DNA of 64,000 bases from Saccharothrix espanaensis DSM 44229 (lineage in GTDB: Bacteria; Actinomycetota; Actinomycetes; Mycobacteriales; Pseudonocardiaceae): assembly GCF_000328705.1 (NCBI RefSeq), contig NC_019673.1:6510001-6574000 (forward strand), written 5' to 3'. The translations under genes were made by a program, and so were the position numbers. The notes beneath the pieces were generated by a model that worked only from the letters and a program-made list of their open reading frames with translations, was not told where the DNA came from and did no database searches. Below, in pieces: positions 1 to 8,545 of the stretch (position 1 is its first letter; each line of letters begins with the position of its first letter).

Positions 1-3000
1 CGGGGTGCAGGCCCTGGTGCGGGTGCTGTTCGACCGGGTCCGCCACGACCGGGGCCGGGGCGAGGACACCGCGGTGTTCGTCTCCGGCTACGAGGGCTCG
101 CCGCTGGCCGGCTACGACCTGGAGCTGGCCCGCCGCGCCACCCTGCTGGCCAAGCACGACGTGGTGCACCGGCCCGGCCTCAACGAGGAGCTGGCCGCGA
201 CCTCGGTGATGGGCAGCCAGCTCACCGGCGCGCTGCCCGGTCGCCGGTACCGCGGGGTCACCGGCGTCTGGTACGGCAAGGCACCCGGGCTGGACCGGGC
301 CACCGACGCGCTGCGGCACGCCAACCTGGCCGGCACCGACCCGCACGGCGGCGCGGTGGCGCTGGTCGGCGACGACCCGAACGCGAAGTCGTCCACCGTG
401 CCGTGCGCGTCCGACCTGGCGCTGGCCGACCTGGCGATCCCGGTGTTCTACCCGGCCGACTCGCAGGACGTGCTCGACCACGGGCTGCACGCGGTGGAGC
501 TCTCCCGCGCGGCCGGCGTGTGGTCGTCGCTGAAGATCGTCGCGAACGTCGCCGACGCGTCCAGCACCGCGCTGGTCTCCCCGGGCTGGACCGCGCCGGA
601 GATGCCCGGCCACGCCTACCGGCACAAGCCCACCTCGCGCCTGCTCGGCACCGAGCTCGCCGGTCTGGAGCGCAGCCTCTACACCGTGCGGCTGCCGCTG
701 GCGCTGGAGTACGTGCGCGCGTCGGGCGTGAACCGGATCGTCCGGGGGCGCGCCGGCGACCGGGTCGGGATCGTCACCGCGGGCAAGTCCTACCTCGACG
801 TCCGGCAGGCGCTGGACCGGCTCGGGCTGACCGGGGACACCCTGTCCCGGCACGGGATCCGGCTGCTCAAGCTCGGTGTCATCCACCCGGTGGAGCCCTC
901 GGTCGTGCGCGAGTTCGCCGACGGCCTGGACACCGTCGTCGTCGTGGAGGAGAAGCGGTCGTTCATCGAGGCCGCGGTCAAGGACGTCCTGTACGGCCGC
1001 GCGAACGCGCCCGCCGTGCACGGCAAGACCGGCCCGGACGGGCGGACGCTGTTCGGCGAGATCGGCGAACTCGACCCGGACGGCATCGCCACCGGCCTGG
1101 CCCGGCTGCTCGCGCCGCTGGGCATCGAGTCGGTCGACGCGTGGCGGCAACGCGGCCGGCGGGAGCGGATCGCCGTGCCGCTGCTGGCGCGCACGCCGTA
1201 CTTCTGCTCGGGCTGCCCGCACAACTCGTCCACGAAGGTGCCGGAGGGCACGATCGTCGGCGGCGGCATCGGCTGCCACACGATGAGCCTGTTCATGGAC
1301 CCCGAGCAGGTCGGCTCGCTGGTCGGGGTGACCCAGATGGGCGGCGAGGGCACGCAGTGGATCGGCATGGCGCCGTTCGTGGAGACGCCGCACTTCACCC
1401 AGAACATCGGCGACGGCACGTTCACCCACTCCGGCAGCCTCGCGGTGCGGGCGGCGGTCGCGGCGGGGGTGAACGTCACCTACAAGCTGCTCTACAACTC
1501 GGCGGTGGCGATGACCGGCGGGCAGGACGCGGTCGGCGGGCTGCCCGTGGAGAAGATCGCCGCGCTGCTGCTGCTGGAGGGCGTGCGGAAGGTCGTGGTG
1601 ACCAGTGACGCGCCGCGCGCGCTGCGCCGTCGCTCGTTCCCGGCCGGCGTCGAGGTCCGCGACCGCTCCGAACTGCTGCGCACGCAGGAGGAACTCGCCA
1701 AGGTCGGCGGCGTCACCGTGCTGATCCACGATCAGGAGTGCGCGGCGGAGAAGCGGCGCAAGCGGCGGCGCGGCAAGCAGGAAGCGCCCGCGACCCGCGT
1801 GGTGATCAACGAGCGGGTGTGCGAGGGCTGCGGCGACTGCGGCACCAAGTCCAACTGCCTGTCCGTGCAGCCGGTGCCGACCGAGTTCGGCCGCAAGACC
1901 GCGATCCACCAGTCGTCGTGCAACGTCGACTACTCGTGCCTGGACGGCGACTGCCCGTCGTTCCTCACCGTCGTGCCCGGCGGCGGCAAGCCGCGCCGGT
2001 CGGCGGCCGGCGAACTGGCCGCCGACGCCGTGCCCGAACCCGTGCGGGGCGGTCCGGACTTCGCCGTGCGGATCACCGGCATCGGCGGCACTGGAGTGGT
2101 GACCGTCGGCCAGATCCTGGCCACGGCGGCGGTGCTGGAGGGCCGGCACGTGCGCACCCTGGACCAGACCGGGTTGGCGCAGAAGGGCGGCGCGGTGGTG
2201 TCGGACCTGAAGGTGACCGCGGCCCCGACCGACCGCGCGGCCAAGCTGGCGGCCGGCGAGTGCGACCTGTACCTGGCGTGCGACGCGCTGGTGGGTGCGG
2301 ACCCGGCCAACCTGGCCTCGACCGACCCCGCGCGGACGGTCGCCGTGGTGTCCACGACAGAGGTGCCGACCGGGAAGATGGTGGTCGACACGTCGGTGGC
2401 GTTCCCCGAGCCCGGCCGGATCCACTCGGTGCTGGAGTCGGCGACGGCGCGGACCGTGGCGCTGGACGCCCGCGCGGTGGCCGAGGAGCTGTTCGGGGAC
2501 GGGCAGTTCGCCAACATCCTCCAACTGGGAGCCGCCTACCAGACCGGCGCGCTGCCGCTGCCCGCGGCCGCGATCGAGCGGGCCATCGAACTCAACGGCG
2601 TGGCGGTGGCCGCGAACGTGCAGGCGTTCCGCCACGGCCGCCGCCTGGTCGCCTCCCCCGCCTCCGCCGCGCCCACCCCTCCGGCCGAGTCGGCACCGGC
2701 GCTGTCTCCGGCGGCGCGGGCGGTTCGCGCGGTGGTGCGGGCCGAGCCCGGGACGGAACTGGCGCGGGTGCTGGACATCCGGGTGCCGGAGCTGGTCGCC
2801 TACCAGGACGAGAAGTACGCGCGGGCCTACGTCGAGTTCGTGGAACGGGTGCGGGTGCTGGAAGGCGGGTCCACCGACGTGACGGTGGAGGTGGCTCGCA
2901 ACCTGTACAAGTTGATGGCGTACAAGGACGAGTACGAGGTGGCACGCCTGTCGCTAGACCCTGCGCTGACCGAGAAGATCAAGGCGGAGTTCGGCGAGGG

Positions 3001-3379
3001 GGCGCGGGCGGCCTACCGCCTGCACCCGCCGGTGCTGCGGGCGTTGGGGATGAAGAAGAAGATCGCGCTGGGCCCGTGGTTCCGGCCGGTGTTCCGGGTG
3101 CTGGCGGCCGGCCGGAAGCTGCGCGGGACACGGCTGGACCTGTTCGGGTACGCGCACGTGCGGCGGGTGGAGCGCGAACTGGTGACCGAGTACCAGGCCG
3201 CCGTGGTGCGGGCGTTCCGGGCGTCCGACGTGGACCGCGCGGCGGTGGCGGAACTGGCCGCCCTGCCGGACATGGTGCGCGGCTACGAGGACGTGAAACT
3301 GGCCAACGTCAAGCAATACCGCGACCGCCAACAGGAAATCCTGGCCCGGCTGGCCGACCTCCCCGTGCCGACGGCCTGA
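1..3379 (+). CDS. Indolepyruvate:ferredoxin oxidoreductase, fused alpha/beta type (5' end outside window)
   Basis: This large fused 2-oxoacid:ferredoxin oxidoreductase should convert aryl-pyruvates such as indolepyruvate to aryl-acetyl-CoA with ferredoxin as acceptor. The N-terminal half is of the pyrimidine and thiamine-diphosphate binding type, including GCPHNSSTKVPEG and GGGIGCHTM around residues 400-425. A ferredoxin-like cysteine cluster (CEGCGDCG, then CNVDYSCLDGDC) follows near residues 605-650. The gamma-type domain starts at GIGGTGVVTVGQ near 690. The frame is open to the left edge, and the first visible residues (GVQALVR) are internal in this family, so the true start lies upstream and the GTG at 5 is not the start. 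About 1,124 residues are visible. A stem-loop follows the stop. Family call is firm; exact substrate is unknown. Confidence 0.9.
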   Translation, partial: GVQALVRVLFDRVRHDRGRGEDTAVFVSGYEGSPLAGYDLELARRATLLAKHDVVHRPGLNEELAATSVMGSQLTGALPGRRYRGVTGVWYGKAPGLDRATDALRHANLAGTDPHGGAVALVGDDPNAKSSTVPCASDLALADLAIPVFYPADSQDVLDHGLHAVELSRAAGVWSSLKIVANVADASSTALVSPGWTAPEMPGHAYRHKPTSRLLGTELAGLERSLYTVRLPLALEYVRASGVNRIVRGRAGDRVGIVTAGKSYLDVRQALDRLGLTGDTLSRHGIRLLKLGVIHPVEPSVVREFADGLDTVVVVEEKRSFIEAAVKDVLYGRANAPAVHGKTGPDGRTLFGEIGELDPDGIATGLARLLAPLGIESVDAWRQRGRRERIAVPLLARTPYFCSGCPHNSSTKVPEGTIVGGGIGCHTMSLFMDPEQVGSLVGVTQMGGEGTQWIGMAPFVETPHFTQNIGDGTFTHSGSLAVRAAVAAGVNVTYKLLYNSAVAMTGGQDAVGGLPVEKIAALLLLEGVRKVVVTSDAPRALRRRSFPAGVEVRDRSELLRTQEELAKVGGVTVLIHDQECAAEKRRKRRRGKQEAPATRVVINERVCEGCGDCGTKSNCLSVQPVPTEFGRKTAIHQSSCNVDYSCLDGDCPSFLTVVPGGGKPRRSAAGELAADAVPEPVRGGPDFAVRITGIGGTGVVTVGQILATAAVLEGRHVRTLDQTGLAQKGGAVVSDLKVTAAPTDRAAKLAAGECDLYLACDALVGADPANLASTDPARTVAVVSTTEVPTGKMVVDTSVAFPEPGRIHSVLESATARTVALDARAVAEELFGDGQFANILQLGAAYQTGALPLPAAAIERAIELNGVAVAANVQAFRHGRRLVASPASAAPTPPAESAPALSPAARAVRAVVRAEPGTELARVLDIRVPELVAYQDEKYARAYVEFVERVRVLEGGSTDVTVEVARNLYKLMAYKDEYEVARLSLDPALTEKIKAEFGEGARAAYRLHPPVLRALGMKKKIALGPWFRPVFRVLAAGRKLRGTRLDLFGYAHVRRVERELVTEYQAAVVRAFRASDVDRAAVAELAALPDMVRGYEDVKLANVKQYRDRQQEILARLADLPVPTA

Positions 3380-3900
3380 CCCGGGAGCGGCGGAGCCCCG
3401 TCACGGCGGCTCCGCCGCGCCTCCCCGACTGCCGACGCCCCCAGGCCCGTGGCGGGTCGACCTCGGAAGCGCAGCTGATCAGGGCGCAACGTCAGCAGCG
3501 CCGTCGTGCGGCCGTCGTCGTCCACGAACTCGACCTCGTAGTCGGTCGGGTACTCGTCCACCACGGTGCCCACCGCGCCGCTGCGCAGATCGTGCTCCGG
3601 CAGGTCCACCACCAACTCGGCGATCTCGTGGAGCCGCATCCGGTAGCTCGCGGCGGTCCCGTACCAGCCGGTGACGTGGTCGAGAGCCTCCATGACGAGT
3701 TCTTCCTCGGCTTCGCGGCCCTGGCTCCGCATGTCCAGCATGAGCCCGGTCAGCACGTCGATCAGCAGCCCCTCCGGCACACCGTCGGCCTGACGCCGAA
3801 CCGTCAACGCGTGGATCCGCCGGTAGTCCCGATCGCCGTCCAAGACCTCCAGCACCGCTCGCGTGAACTCGACGCTGTCGAATCGAACAGAATGCCCCAC
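3283..3900 (-). CDS. DUF4926-containing protein, possibly a fusion
   Basis: Residues about 88-140 match the DUF4926 pattern (LPEHDLRSGAVGTVVDEY, then VEFVDDDGRT), a small beta-rich domain common beside toxin-like or DUF genes. About 85 helical residues of no recognised family precede it. The GTG at 3900 is chosen because GGGAGG lies 8 nt upstream. An internal ATG at 3639 (MRLHEIAEL) would start a stand-alone DUF4926 protein, so this may be two genes joined in frame. The last 60 codons run into the neighbouring oxidoreductase gene and through its terminator hairpin on the opposite strand, so the natural C-terminus may be displaced by a frameshift near 3440. Function unknown. Confidence 0.55.
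   Translation of the reverse strand: MGHSVRFDSVEFTRAVLEVLDGDRDYRRIHALTVRRQADGVPEGLLIDVLTGLMLDMRSQGREAEEELVMEALDHVTGWYGTAASYRMRLHEIAELVVDLPEHDLRSGAVGTVVDEYPTDYEVEFVDDDGRTTALLTLRPDQLRFRGRPATGLGASAVGEARRSRRDGAPPLPGQAVGTGRSASRARISCWRSRYCLTLASFTSS
3387..3418 (+). terminator. Stem-loop after the oxidoreductase gene
   Basis: Perfect 11-bp arms (GCGGCGGAGCC at 3387-3397 and its complement at 3408-3418) with a 10-nt loop lie 8 nt past the stop codon. There is no clear U-tract, as is usual in GC-rich actinomycetes. Confidence 0.6.
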
Positions 3901-3959
3901 GGTCGCCACCTCCCAGAGGGCCCCATGATTCCGCACTCGCCGTGCGTCGAGGGGTGCGA

Positions 3960-4325
3960 TCAGCCGGTCGGGGTGACGAACTCCGGCTGGTCGAGCAGGC
4001 GCAGCCAGCTGCCGTCGGGCTGGCGGCGGACGACCTGGGCGCGTGCGCCCGAACCGTCCTTGGGCGGGGTCGAGGTGAGCGCGATGTCGTCGCTGACCAG
4101 GGTCGGCAGTGGGGTTTCCAGTTCGAAGCGGGGGTTGTGGGCCAGGACGCCCGCCCACAGTTCGCGGATCGCCTCGCGGCCCACCGTCTGACTGCCCGGC
4201 GGGTAGGCCAGGACGGCGTTCTCCTCGTAGAGGGCGGCGACACCGGCCGCGTCGCCCGCGTTCGACCGCTCGACGAACAGGCGGGTGAGGTCTTCGGGGC
4301 GCATGGCCTTCTCGTGGTCCGTCAT
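3960..4325 (-). CDS. SnoaL-like / NTF2-fold protein
   Basis: The 121-residue protein has the SnoaL-like layout: an N-terminal helix, then VERSNAGDAAGVAALYEENAVL, GREAIRELWAGVLAHNP and a C-terminal beta sheet ending in WLRLLDQPEFV. Members of this alpha+beta barrel family are small isomerases, hydrolases or ligand-binding proteins, and the sequence alone gives no substrate. The ATG at 4325 is preceded by GAGGAGGAACC. It is divergent from the LysR gene across 94 bp, which suggests LysR control, as is common for LysR-type regulators. Confidence 0.75.
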   Translation of the reverse strand: MTDHEKAMRPEDLTRLFVERSNAGDAAGVAALYEENAVLAYPPGSQTVGREAIRELWAGVLAHNPRFELETPLPTLVSDDIALTSTPPKDGSGARAQVVRRQPDGSWLRLLDQPEFVTPTG

Positions 4326-4419
4326 GGTTCCTCCTCGTTGAGCCGTTGTGCTACCAGCCTCGCCGCGATCGGAGCAGAAGTCCAACAGATGGTTCTGATG
4401 GGAACTAGAATCCTCAGTC

Positions 4420-5301
4420 ATGGAGCTGAGGCAGCTGGAGTACTTCGTCGCGGTCGCCGAGGAGCGCAACTTCACCCGCGCCGCCGAGCGCGTGCACATC
4501 AGCCAGTCCGGGGTGAGCGCTCAGGTCCGGCAGCTGGAACGCGAGCTGGGGGCGGAGCTGTTCGACCGGTCCGCGCGGACCGCCACGCTGACCACGGCGG
4601 GGAAAGCGGCGCTGGAGCACGCCCGCGCCGCGCTCGCCGCCGCCGAGGCGGTCGGGCAGGCGGTGGGCGAGGTGACCGACCTGATCCGGGGGCGGCTGGA
4701 CCTCGGGATGGTGATCGGCTGCACCGTCACGCCGCTGTTCGACGCGCTGGCGGCGTTCCACCGGGCGCACCCCGGGGTGGAGATCTCGCTACAGGAGGCC
4801 AACTCCGACCAGATGGTGGACCGGGTCCGGGCCGGCACCCTCGACCTCGCGCTGATCGGCGCGGCCGGCGGCACCCCGGACGGGCTCGCCGCGCTGACGG
4901 TCGTCAGCGAACGGCTCGTCGCGGCGGCCCCGCCCGGCCACCCCGCCGTGGACGGCCCGCTCACCCTGCGGAACCTGGTCGGACACCCCCTGGTGTGCAT
5001 GCCGCCGGGAACCGGGCTGCGCGCGGTGTTCGACCAGGCGTGCGCGGCGCACGGGGTGCGGCCGGCCATCGCGCTCCAAGCCAGTGCGGCGGACGCGATC
5101 GCCGACCTGGCCGCGCGCGGACTGGGTGTCGCCGTGCTCAGCGAGTCGATGGCCGAGCACTACCGGGACCGGCTCGACGCCGTGCCGATCAGCGACGTCG
5201 ACACGCCTGGACTGCTCGCCCTGGTCTGGAAGCCCTCGCGGGGCCCGGCCGTGCGCGAACTGGTGGCGCACTGCCGGCGGGCGTTCGCCACACCGGCGTG
5301 A
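4420..5301 (+). CDS. LysR-family transcriptional regulator
   Basis: The 293-residue protein starts MELRQLEYFVAVAEERNFTR, the classical LysR winged helix-turn-helix, with the recognition segment ISQSGVSAQVRQLE near residues 27-40. The remaining 200 residues fit the periplasmic-binding-like co-inducer domain. It probably controls the divergent SnoaL-like gene and itself through the 94-bp intergenic region. Length is normal for the family. The inducer is unknown. Confidence 0.88.
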   Translation: MELRQLEYFVAVAEERNFTRAAERVHISQSGVSAQVRQLERELGAELFDRSARTATLTTAGKAALEHARAALAAAEAVGQAVGEVTDLIRGRLDLGMVIGCTVTPLFDALAAFHRAHPGVEISLQEANSDQMVDRVRAGTLDLALIGAAGGTPDGLAALTVVSERLVAAAPPGHPAVDGPLTLRNLVGHPLVCMPPGTGLRAVFDQACAAHGVRPAIALQASAADAIADLAARGLGVAVLSESMAEHYRDRLDAVPISDVDTPGLLALVWKPSRGPAVRELVAHCRRAFATPA

Positions 5302-5309
5302 CGCGCCGG

Positions 5310-5556
5310 GTCAGCTCGATGCCCCCAGGGGCCGACGCCGCCGATGCGCTCGACAGCACCACGCGCGGGTCGCGTTCGATGTTGCGCACCTTGAGGTGCC
5401 GGGACATGTGGCCGCTGACCAGGTCGTCACCGTCGAGGCCCAGCCGGATCACGGTGACCTGCGGGCTGCCGTCGGCGTTGACTAGTGGGCGCTTGTCGTG
5501 CGCTCGCTGCGGGGCGCGTACGCGTTCCGGCGCGTAGGGTCGGTGTTGTCCGGCAT
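5310..5556 (-). pseudogene. Remnant of a PPOX-fold (F420/flavin-type) oxidoreductase gene
   Basis: On the minus strand an ATG at 5556 opens MPDNTDPTRRNAYAP and hits a stop after 24 codons. In a second frame the homology resumes as LVNADGSPQVTVIRLGLDGDD, then RHLKVRNIERDPRVVLS. The NxDGSPQ and KxRNIxRDPRV blocks are hallmarks of the pyridoxamine-5'-phosphate-oxidase-like fold used by F420-dependent reductases. The C-terminal half is missing and the remnant abuts the LysR 3' end. A frameshift plus 3' deletion makes it non-functional. Confidence 0.6.
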
Positions 5557-5737
5557 GAGGCGCCCTGTCCGAGCGACACCCGGATCTCGCTTCCTGTGAA
5601 TCTCGGTCGACACACCACTGGCGGGGGCCCTGATGGCCGTGGCCGTCCTGCCCTGGCCGTCGGAACCGCCCGACTGCGCCGGCCGTCCGCAAGAACCCAG
5701 GCTGACCGCTGTCGCGGCCGGAGATCGGAGCACCGGC

Positions 5738-6277
5738 ATGACGTCGGTCCCGTCCACCACCCCCACCACCGACCGGACACGCCCGCCGCTGCGGCTGAGC
5801 CTCAAGCCGCCCGCGCTGCCGACCGGGCACGTCGACGGCGCGTGGTGGCCGCGTTCGCGCGACCTCGCCGCCGAACTCCCCGCGCTGGCCGAAGCCCTCG
5901 CCGACCGGCTCGGCGTCGTGGCCCGGGTGGTGTTCGCCGAGACGTTCTGGGGATCGACGGTGCCCCAGGTCGAGGTGAACGCGCACCCCGTCGCGCTGGT
6001 CGGGTTCGCCGCGCTGGACACCGACGTCGTGCAGGTCGCCGGTGCCGACCGGCGGCACCTGGACCTGCTGGTGATCCCACCGGACGCGGAGAGCCCGGCG
6101 GCTGCCCGCGCGCTGGCGCTCGCCGCCGCGGACCACACCCGCCTGCCGGCCCGGATCCTCGCCGCGGCGGGCATCTCCACCACGCGCGCTCCGGTCGTGG
6201 TCGAGCACTCACCCGTGCACCGCACGCGACACCGCACCCACACCGGCGGACCGGAGCGGACCCGCCCGGCCGAGTGA
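5738..6277 (+). CDS. DUF5994 family protein
   Basis: The 179-residue protein carries the DUF5994 signature RLSLKPPALPTGHVDGAWWP followed by RSRDLAAELPAL, as found in many small actinobacterial proteins, often in several copies per genome. Its function is unknown. The ATG at 5738 is preferred over an upstream in-frame start at 5633 because it follows GGAGATCGGAG and gives the family's usual N-terminus. The Arg/Thr-rich C-terminal 25 residues look disordered. No obvious operon partner. Confidence 0.7.
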   Translation: MTSVPSTTPTTDRTRPPLRLSLKPPALPTGHVDGAWWPRSRDLAAELPALAEALADRLGVVARVVFAETFWGSTVPQVEVNAHPVALVGFAALDTDVVQVAGADRRHLDLLVIPPDAESPAAARALALAAADHTRLPARILAAAGISTTRAPVVVEHSPVHRTRHRTHTGGPERTRPAE

Positions 6278-6472
6278 CCGACAGCCGCTCGGCGAGCGAA
6301 GTGTCCTTTGTGGACGATGGAAGAGCCGGATTGCGCCGGAGCCGTTGCGGCTGCTCGCGCACCCCGTTGTGCGGGACGAGCAGACGGTCTCGGTGGTCGA
6401 CACGGCGGTGCGACCATCGTCGAGACGGCTGGGCGCACCGGCTGGGCGCGGACCGGCTGGGCGGCCGGGCGG
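6278..6472. other. Short non-coding gap
   Basis: No gene with family resemblance, tRNA or strong stem-loop was seen between the DUF5994 gene and the end of the convergent GntR gene. Short open frames here look like chance. Confidence 0.5.
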
Positions 6473-7195
6473 TCAGCCGGTGAGCGGGATGGTGAACTTC
6501 GGGGCCGAGCCGCCGGTGCTCGACACCGTTGTCGTGGCCTCGACGGGAGTGCCGGACGAGCCGTGGGTGATCCGGTGGACCACCAGGACCGGGGCGTCGA
6601 CCGGGATGTCGAGGGTGTCGGCCTCGTGCCTGCTGGGCAGGCGGGCGTCGAGCTGCACGGTGGCCACGATCGGGTCCAGCCCGGCGTTGCGCAGCAACGG
6701 GGTCAGGTCCGGGTGCGGGGTGTCGGTGCGGTCGGAGATGTCGTGCCCGGTGTGCTGCTCGATGGTGGTCGCCACCGCCTTGGGCAGCCACTGCTGGTCG
6801 ATGCTGGTCACCCTGGTGCCGGTGTGGTGGTGGCGGATCCGGTGCACCACCAGGCTGCCGGTGGTGAGCCCGAACCGGCCGGCGACGTCCGGGCCGGCGG
6901 CGGTCCAGCCGCTGAGGACCACCTTCGGGTAGGTCGCGCCGTCCGGCAGGATCCGCGGCGCCTGGGGCTGCGACGGGACCGTCGTGCCGCAGACCAGCGT
7001 GCCCAGGCCCTGCTTGGACGTGGCGACGCCCTGGGCCACCAGCACGGCCACGGCCGCGCGCGCGGTGCCCCGGGCCACGCCGAACTTGTGCATCAGGTCG
7101 TGCAGGGTGGGCAACGCGCTGCCCACCGGGTACTCGCCCCGGTCGATGGCACCGATCAGGTGATCGGCGATGAGCCGGTACTTCACGTCTTCCAC
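6473..7195 (-). CDS. GntR-family regulator, HutC/UTRA type
   Basis: The 240-residue protein has an N-terminal GntR winged helix-turn-helix (KYRLIADHLIGAIDRGEYPVG; FGVARGTARAAVAVL near residues 30-50). A UTRA effector-binding domain follows, with the typical QQWLP segment. The GTG at 7195 has GGGGGGAG 5-6 nt upstream. It is divergent from a ROK-family gene, and the shared upstream region contains a DasR-like palindrome at 7275-7288. HutC/UTRA proteins of the DasR branch bind such sites and respond to amino-sugar phosphates, so autoregulation and control of the ROK gene by a sugar phosphate is a reasonable inference. The effector is not shown by the sequence. Confidence 0.85.
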   Translation of the reverse strand: MEDVKYRLIADHLIGAIDRGEYPVGSALPTLHDLMHKFGVARGTARAAVAVLVAQGVATSKQGLGTLVCGTTVPSQPQAPRILPDGATYPKVVLSGWTAAGPDVAGRFGLTTGSLVVHRIRHHHTGTRVTSIDQQWLPKAVATTIEQHTGHDISDRTDTPHPDLTPLLRNAGLDPIVATVQLDARLPSRHEADTLDIPVDAPVLVVHRITHGSSGTPVEATTTVSSTGGSAPKFTIPLTG

Positions 7196-7274
7196 AGTCG
7201 CTCCCCCCAAGCCGAATCTCACCGCAGGGACGTGAGCTGGGCGCACTTAGTAACGAACCGTTCGATACTCTGCT

Positions 7275-7288
7275 ATGGTCTGGACCAT
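7275..7288. promoter_or_regulatory. Inverted repeat resembling a DasR (dre) operator
   Basis: ATGGTC-TG-GACCAT has 6-bp perfect arms. Its core TGGTCTGGACCA differs by one base from the core of the DasR consensus TGGTCTAGACCA. It sits between the divergent GntR/UTRA and ROK genes. A second palindrome, CGAAC-C-GTTCG at 7254-7264, lies 10 bp away. Operator function is inferred from similarity and position. Confidence 0.55.
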
Positions 7289-7345
7289 CTGTCAAGGGCT
7301 TGGACCTGCTAGCGTGCGCGACGAGAGCACGGAAGCGAGGCGCAC

Positions 7346-8545
7346 GTGTCATCCGGATCGGCGGCCACCGGGCCCCACGTGCTGCGGCGGATCAACGCCG
7401 CGGCCGTCCTCAACGCGCTGCGCGACGCCGACGGTCACACCGCCACGGTGTCCGACCTGGTGGTGGCCACCGGGCTGTCCCGGCCGGCGGTCACCCGGGC
7501 GCTGACCGCGCTGGCCGAGGCGGGCATCGCGGAGTTCTCCGGCCCCACCGAGCACCAGATCGGCCGCCCCGCCCAACGCGCCCGCTTCCGCGCGGAGCTG
7601 GGCCACGTGGCGGGCATCGACGTCGGGCCGCACAAGGTCCTGGTGATGATCGCCGACCTGGCCGGCAACGTGCTGGCCGAGCGCGAGGCCGTCAGCCCGA
7701 CCGGACCGGACATGGTCCCCATGCTGCGCAGCACGCTCACCGCCGTGTCCGTCGAGGCGGGAGTGACGCCGACGGACCTGTGGTCGGTGGCCGTGGGCAC
7801 GCCCGGGATCGTGGACCACGAGCGCGGCGAGGTCGTGCTGGCCCCGAGCATCCCCGGCTGGTCCAGCCTGCCGGTGATCGCCGAGCTGCGCGACTGGCTG
7901 GGCTGCCCGGTGGGCATCGAGAACGACGTCAACCTGGCCGTGGTCGCCGAGCGGTGGCGCGGCGAGGCGGGCGACAACCTGCTGTTCGTGCAGTGGGGCG
8001 AGCGCATCGGCACCGGCATGGTGATCGACGACAAGCCCTACCGCGGCGCGTCCTCCGCCGCCGGCGAGCTCGGCTTCATCGACCTGGTCACCGACCTGGA
8101 CGACGAGCCCAAGCCGGCGACCGACGGGCTGGGCGCGTTCGAACGGCTGGTCGGCGCGGGCGAGATCCTGCGCCTGGGCGTGCAGCGCTGCGACAGCCCG
8201 CTGCGTGACCTGCTGGCCGAGGGCACCGACATCGCCCCGCTGTTCACCGCGGCGGAAGCCGGCGACCCGGCGGCGGCCTCGGTGGTGGACACCATCGCGA
8301 CCCGCTTCGCCCGCGGCCTGGCCGTCCAGCTCCTGATCATGGACCCGCAACGGGTCGTCGTGGGCGGCGGCGTGTCCCGCGCGGGCGAGGTCCTGTTCGA
8401 CGCGGTCCGCAAACGCCTCGGCCGGATGCTCCTGGTCCCGGTCGACCTGCGGGTGTCGGCGCTGGGCGCGCGCAACGTGGCCCTGGGCGCGGTCCGGATG
8501 GCCCTGGACCACGTCGAACAACGCCTCACCGCACTGCTGTCCTAG
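7346..8545 (+). CDS. ROK-family transcriptional regulator
   Basis: The 399-residue protein has an N-terminal winged helix-turn-helix (SDLVVATGLSRPAVTRALTAL near residues 33-53). A ROK sugar-kinase-like domain follows, with the phosphate-binding block AGIDVGPHKVLVMIADLAG near 90 and the second lobe VAVGTPGIVD. The Cys-rich zinc motif CxCGxxGC of typical ROK proteins is absent, so metal-supported inducer binding may be lost or altered. The GTG start at 7346 gives a normal ROK-regulator N-terminus. It is divergent from the GntR/UTRA gene. Its stop codon overlaps that of the convergent DUF4365 gene. Confidence 0.85.
   Translation: MSSGSAATGPHVLRRINAAAVLNALRDADGHTATVSDLVVATGLSRPAVTRALTALAEAGIAEFSGPTEHQIGRPAQRARFRAELGHVAGIDVGPHKVLVMIADLAGNVLAEREAVSPTGPDMVPMLRSTLTAVSVEAGVTPTDLWSVAVGTPGIVDHERGEVVLAPSIPGWSSLPVIAELRDWLGCPVGIENDVNLAVVAERWRGEAGDNLLFVQWGERIGTGMVIDDKPYRGASSAAGELGFIDLVTDLDDEPKPATDGLGAFERLVGAGEILRLGVQRCDSPLRDLLAEGTDIAPLFTAAEAGDPAAASVVDTIATRFARGLAVQLLIMDPQRVVVGGGVSRAGEVLFDAVRKRLGRMLLVPVDLRVSALGARNVALGAVRMALDHVEQRLTALLS

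Noticed and set aside
403-1608. 401-aa plus-strand frame inside the oxidoreductase gene
   Set aside because: Arg/Gly/Pro-rich shadow of the real frame; no family resemblance.
1738-4191. 817-aa plus-strand frame
   Set aside because: Overlaps the oxidoreductase in another phase and then runs antisense to two supported genes; repetitive low-complexity composition.
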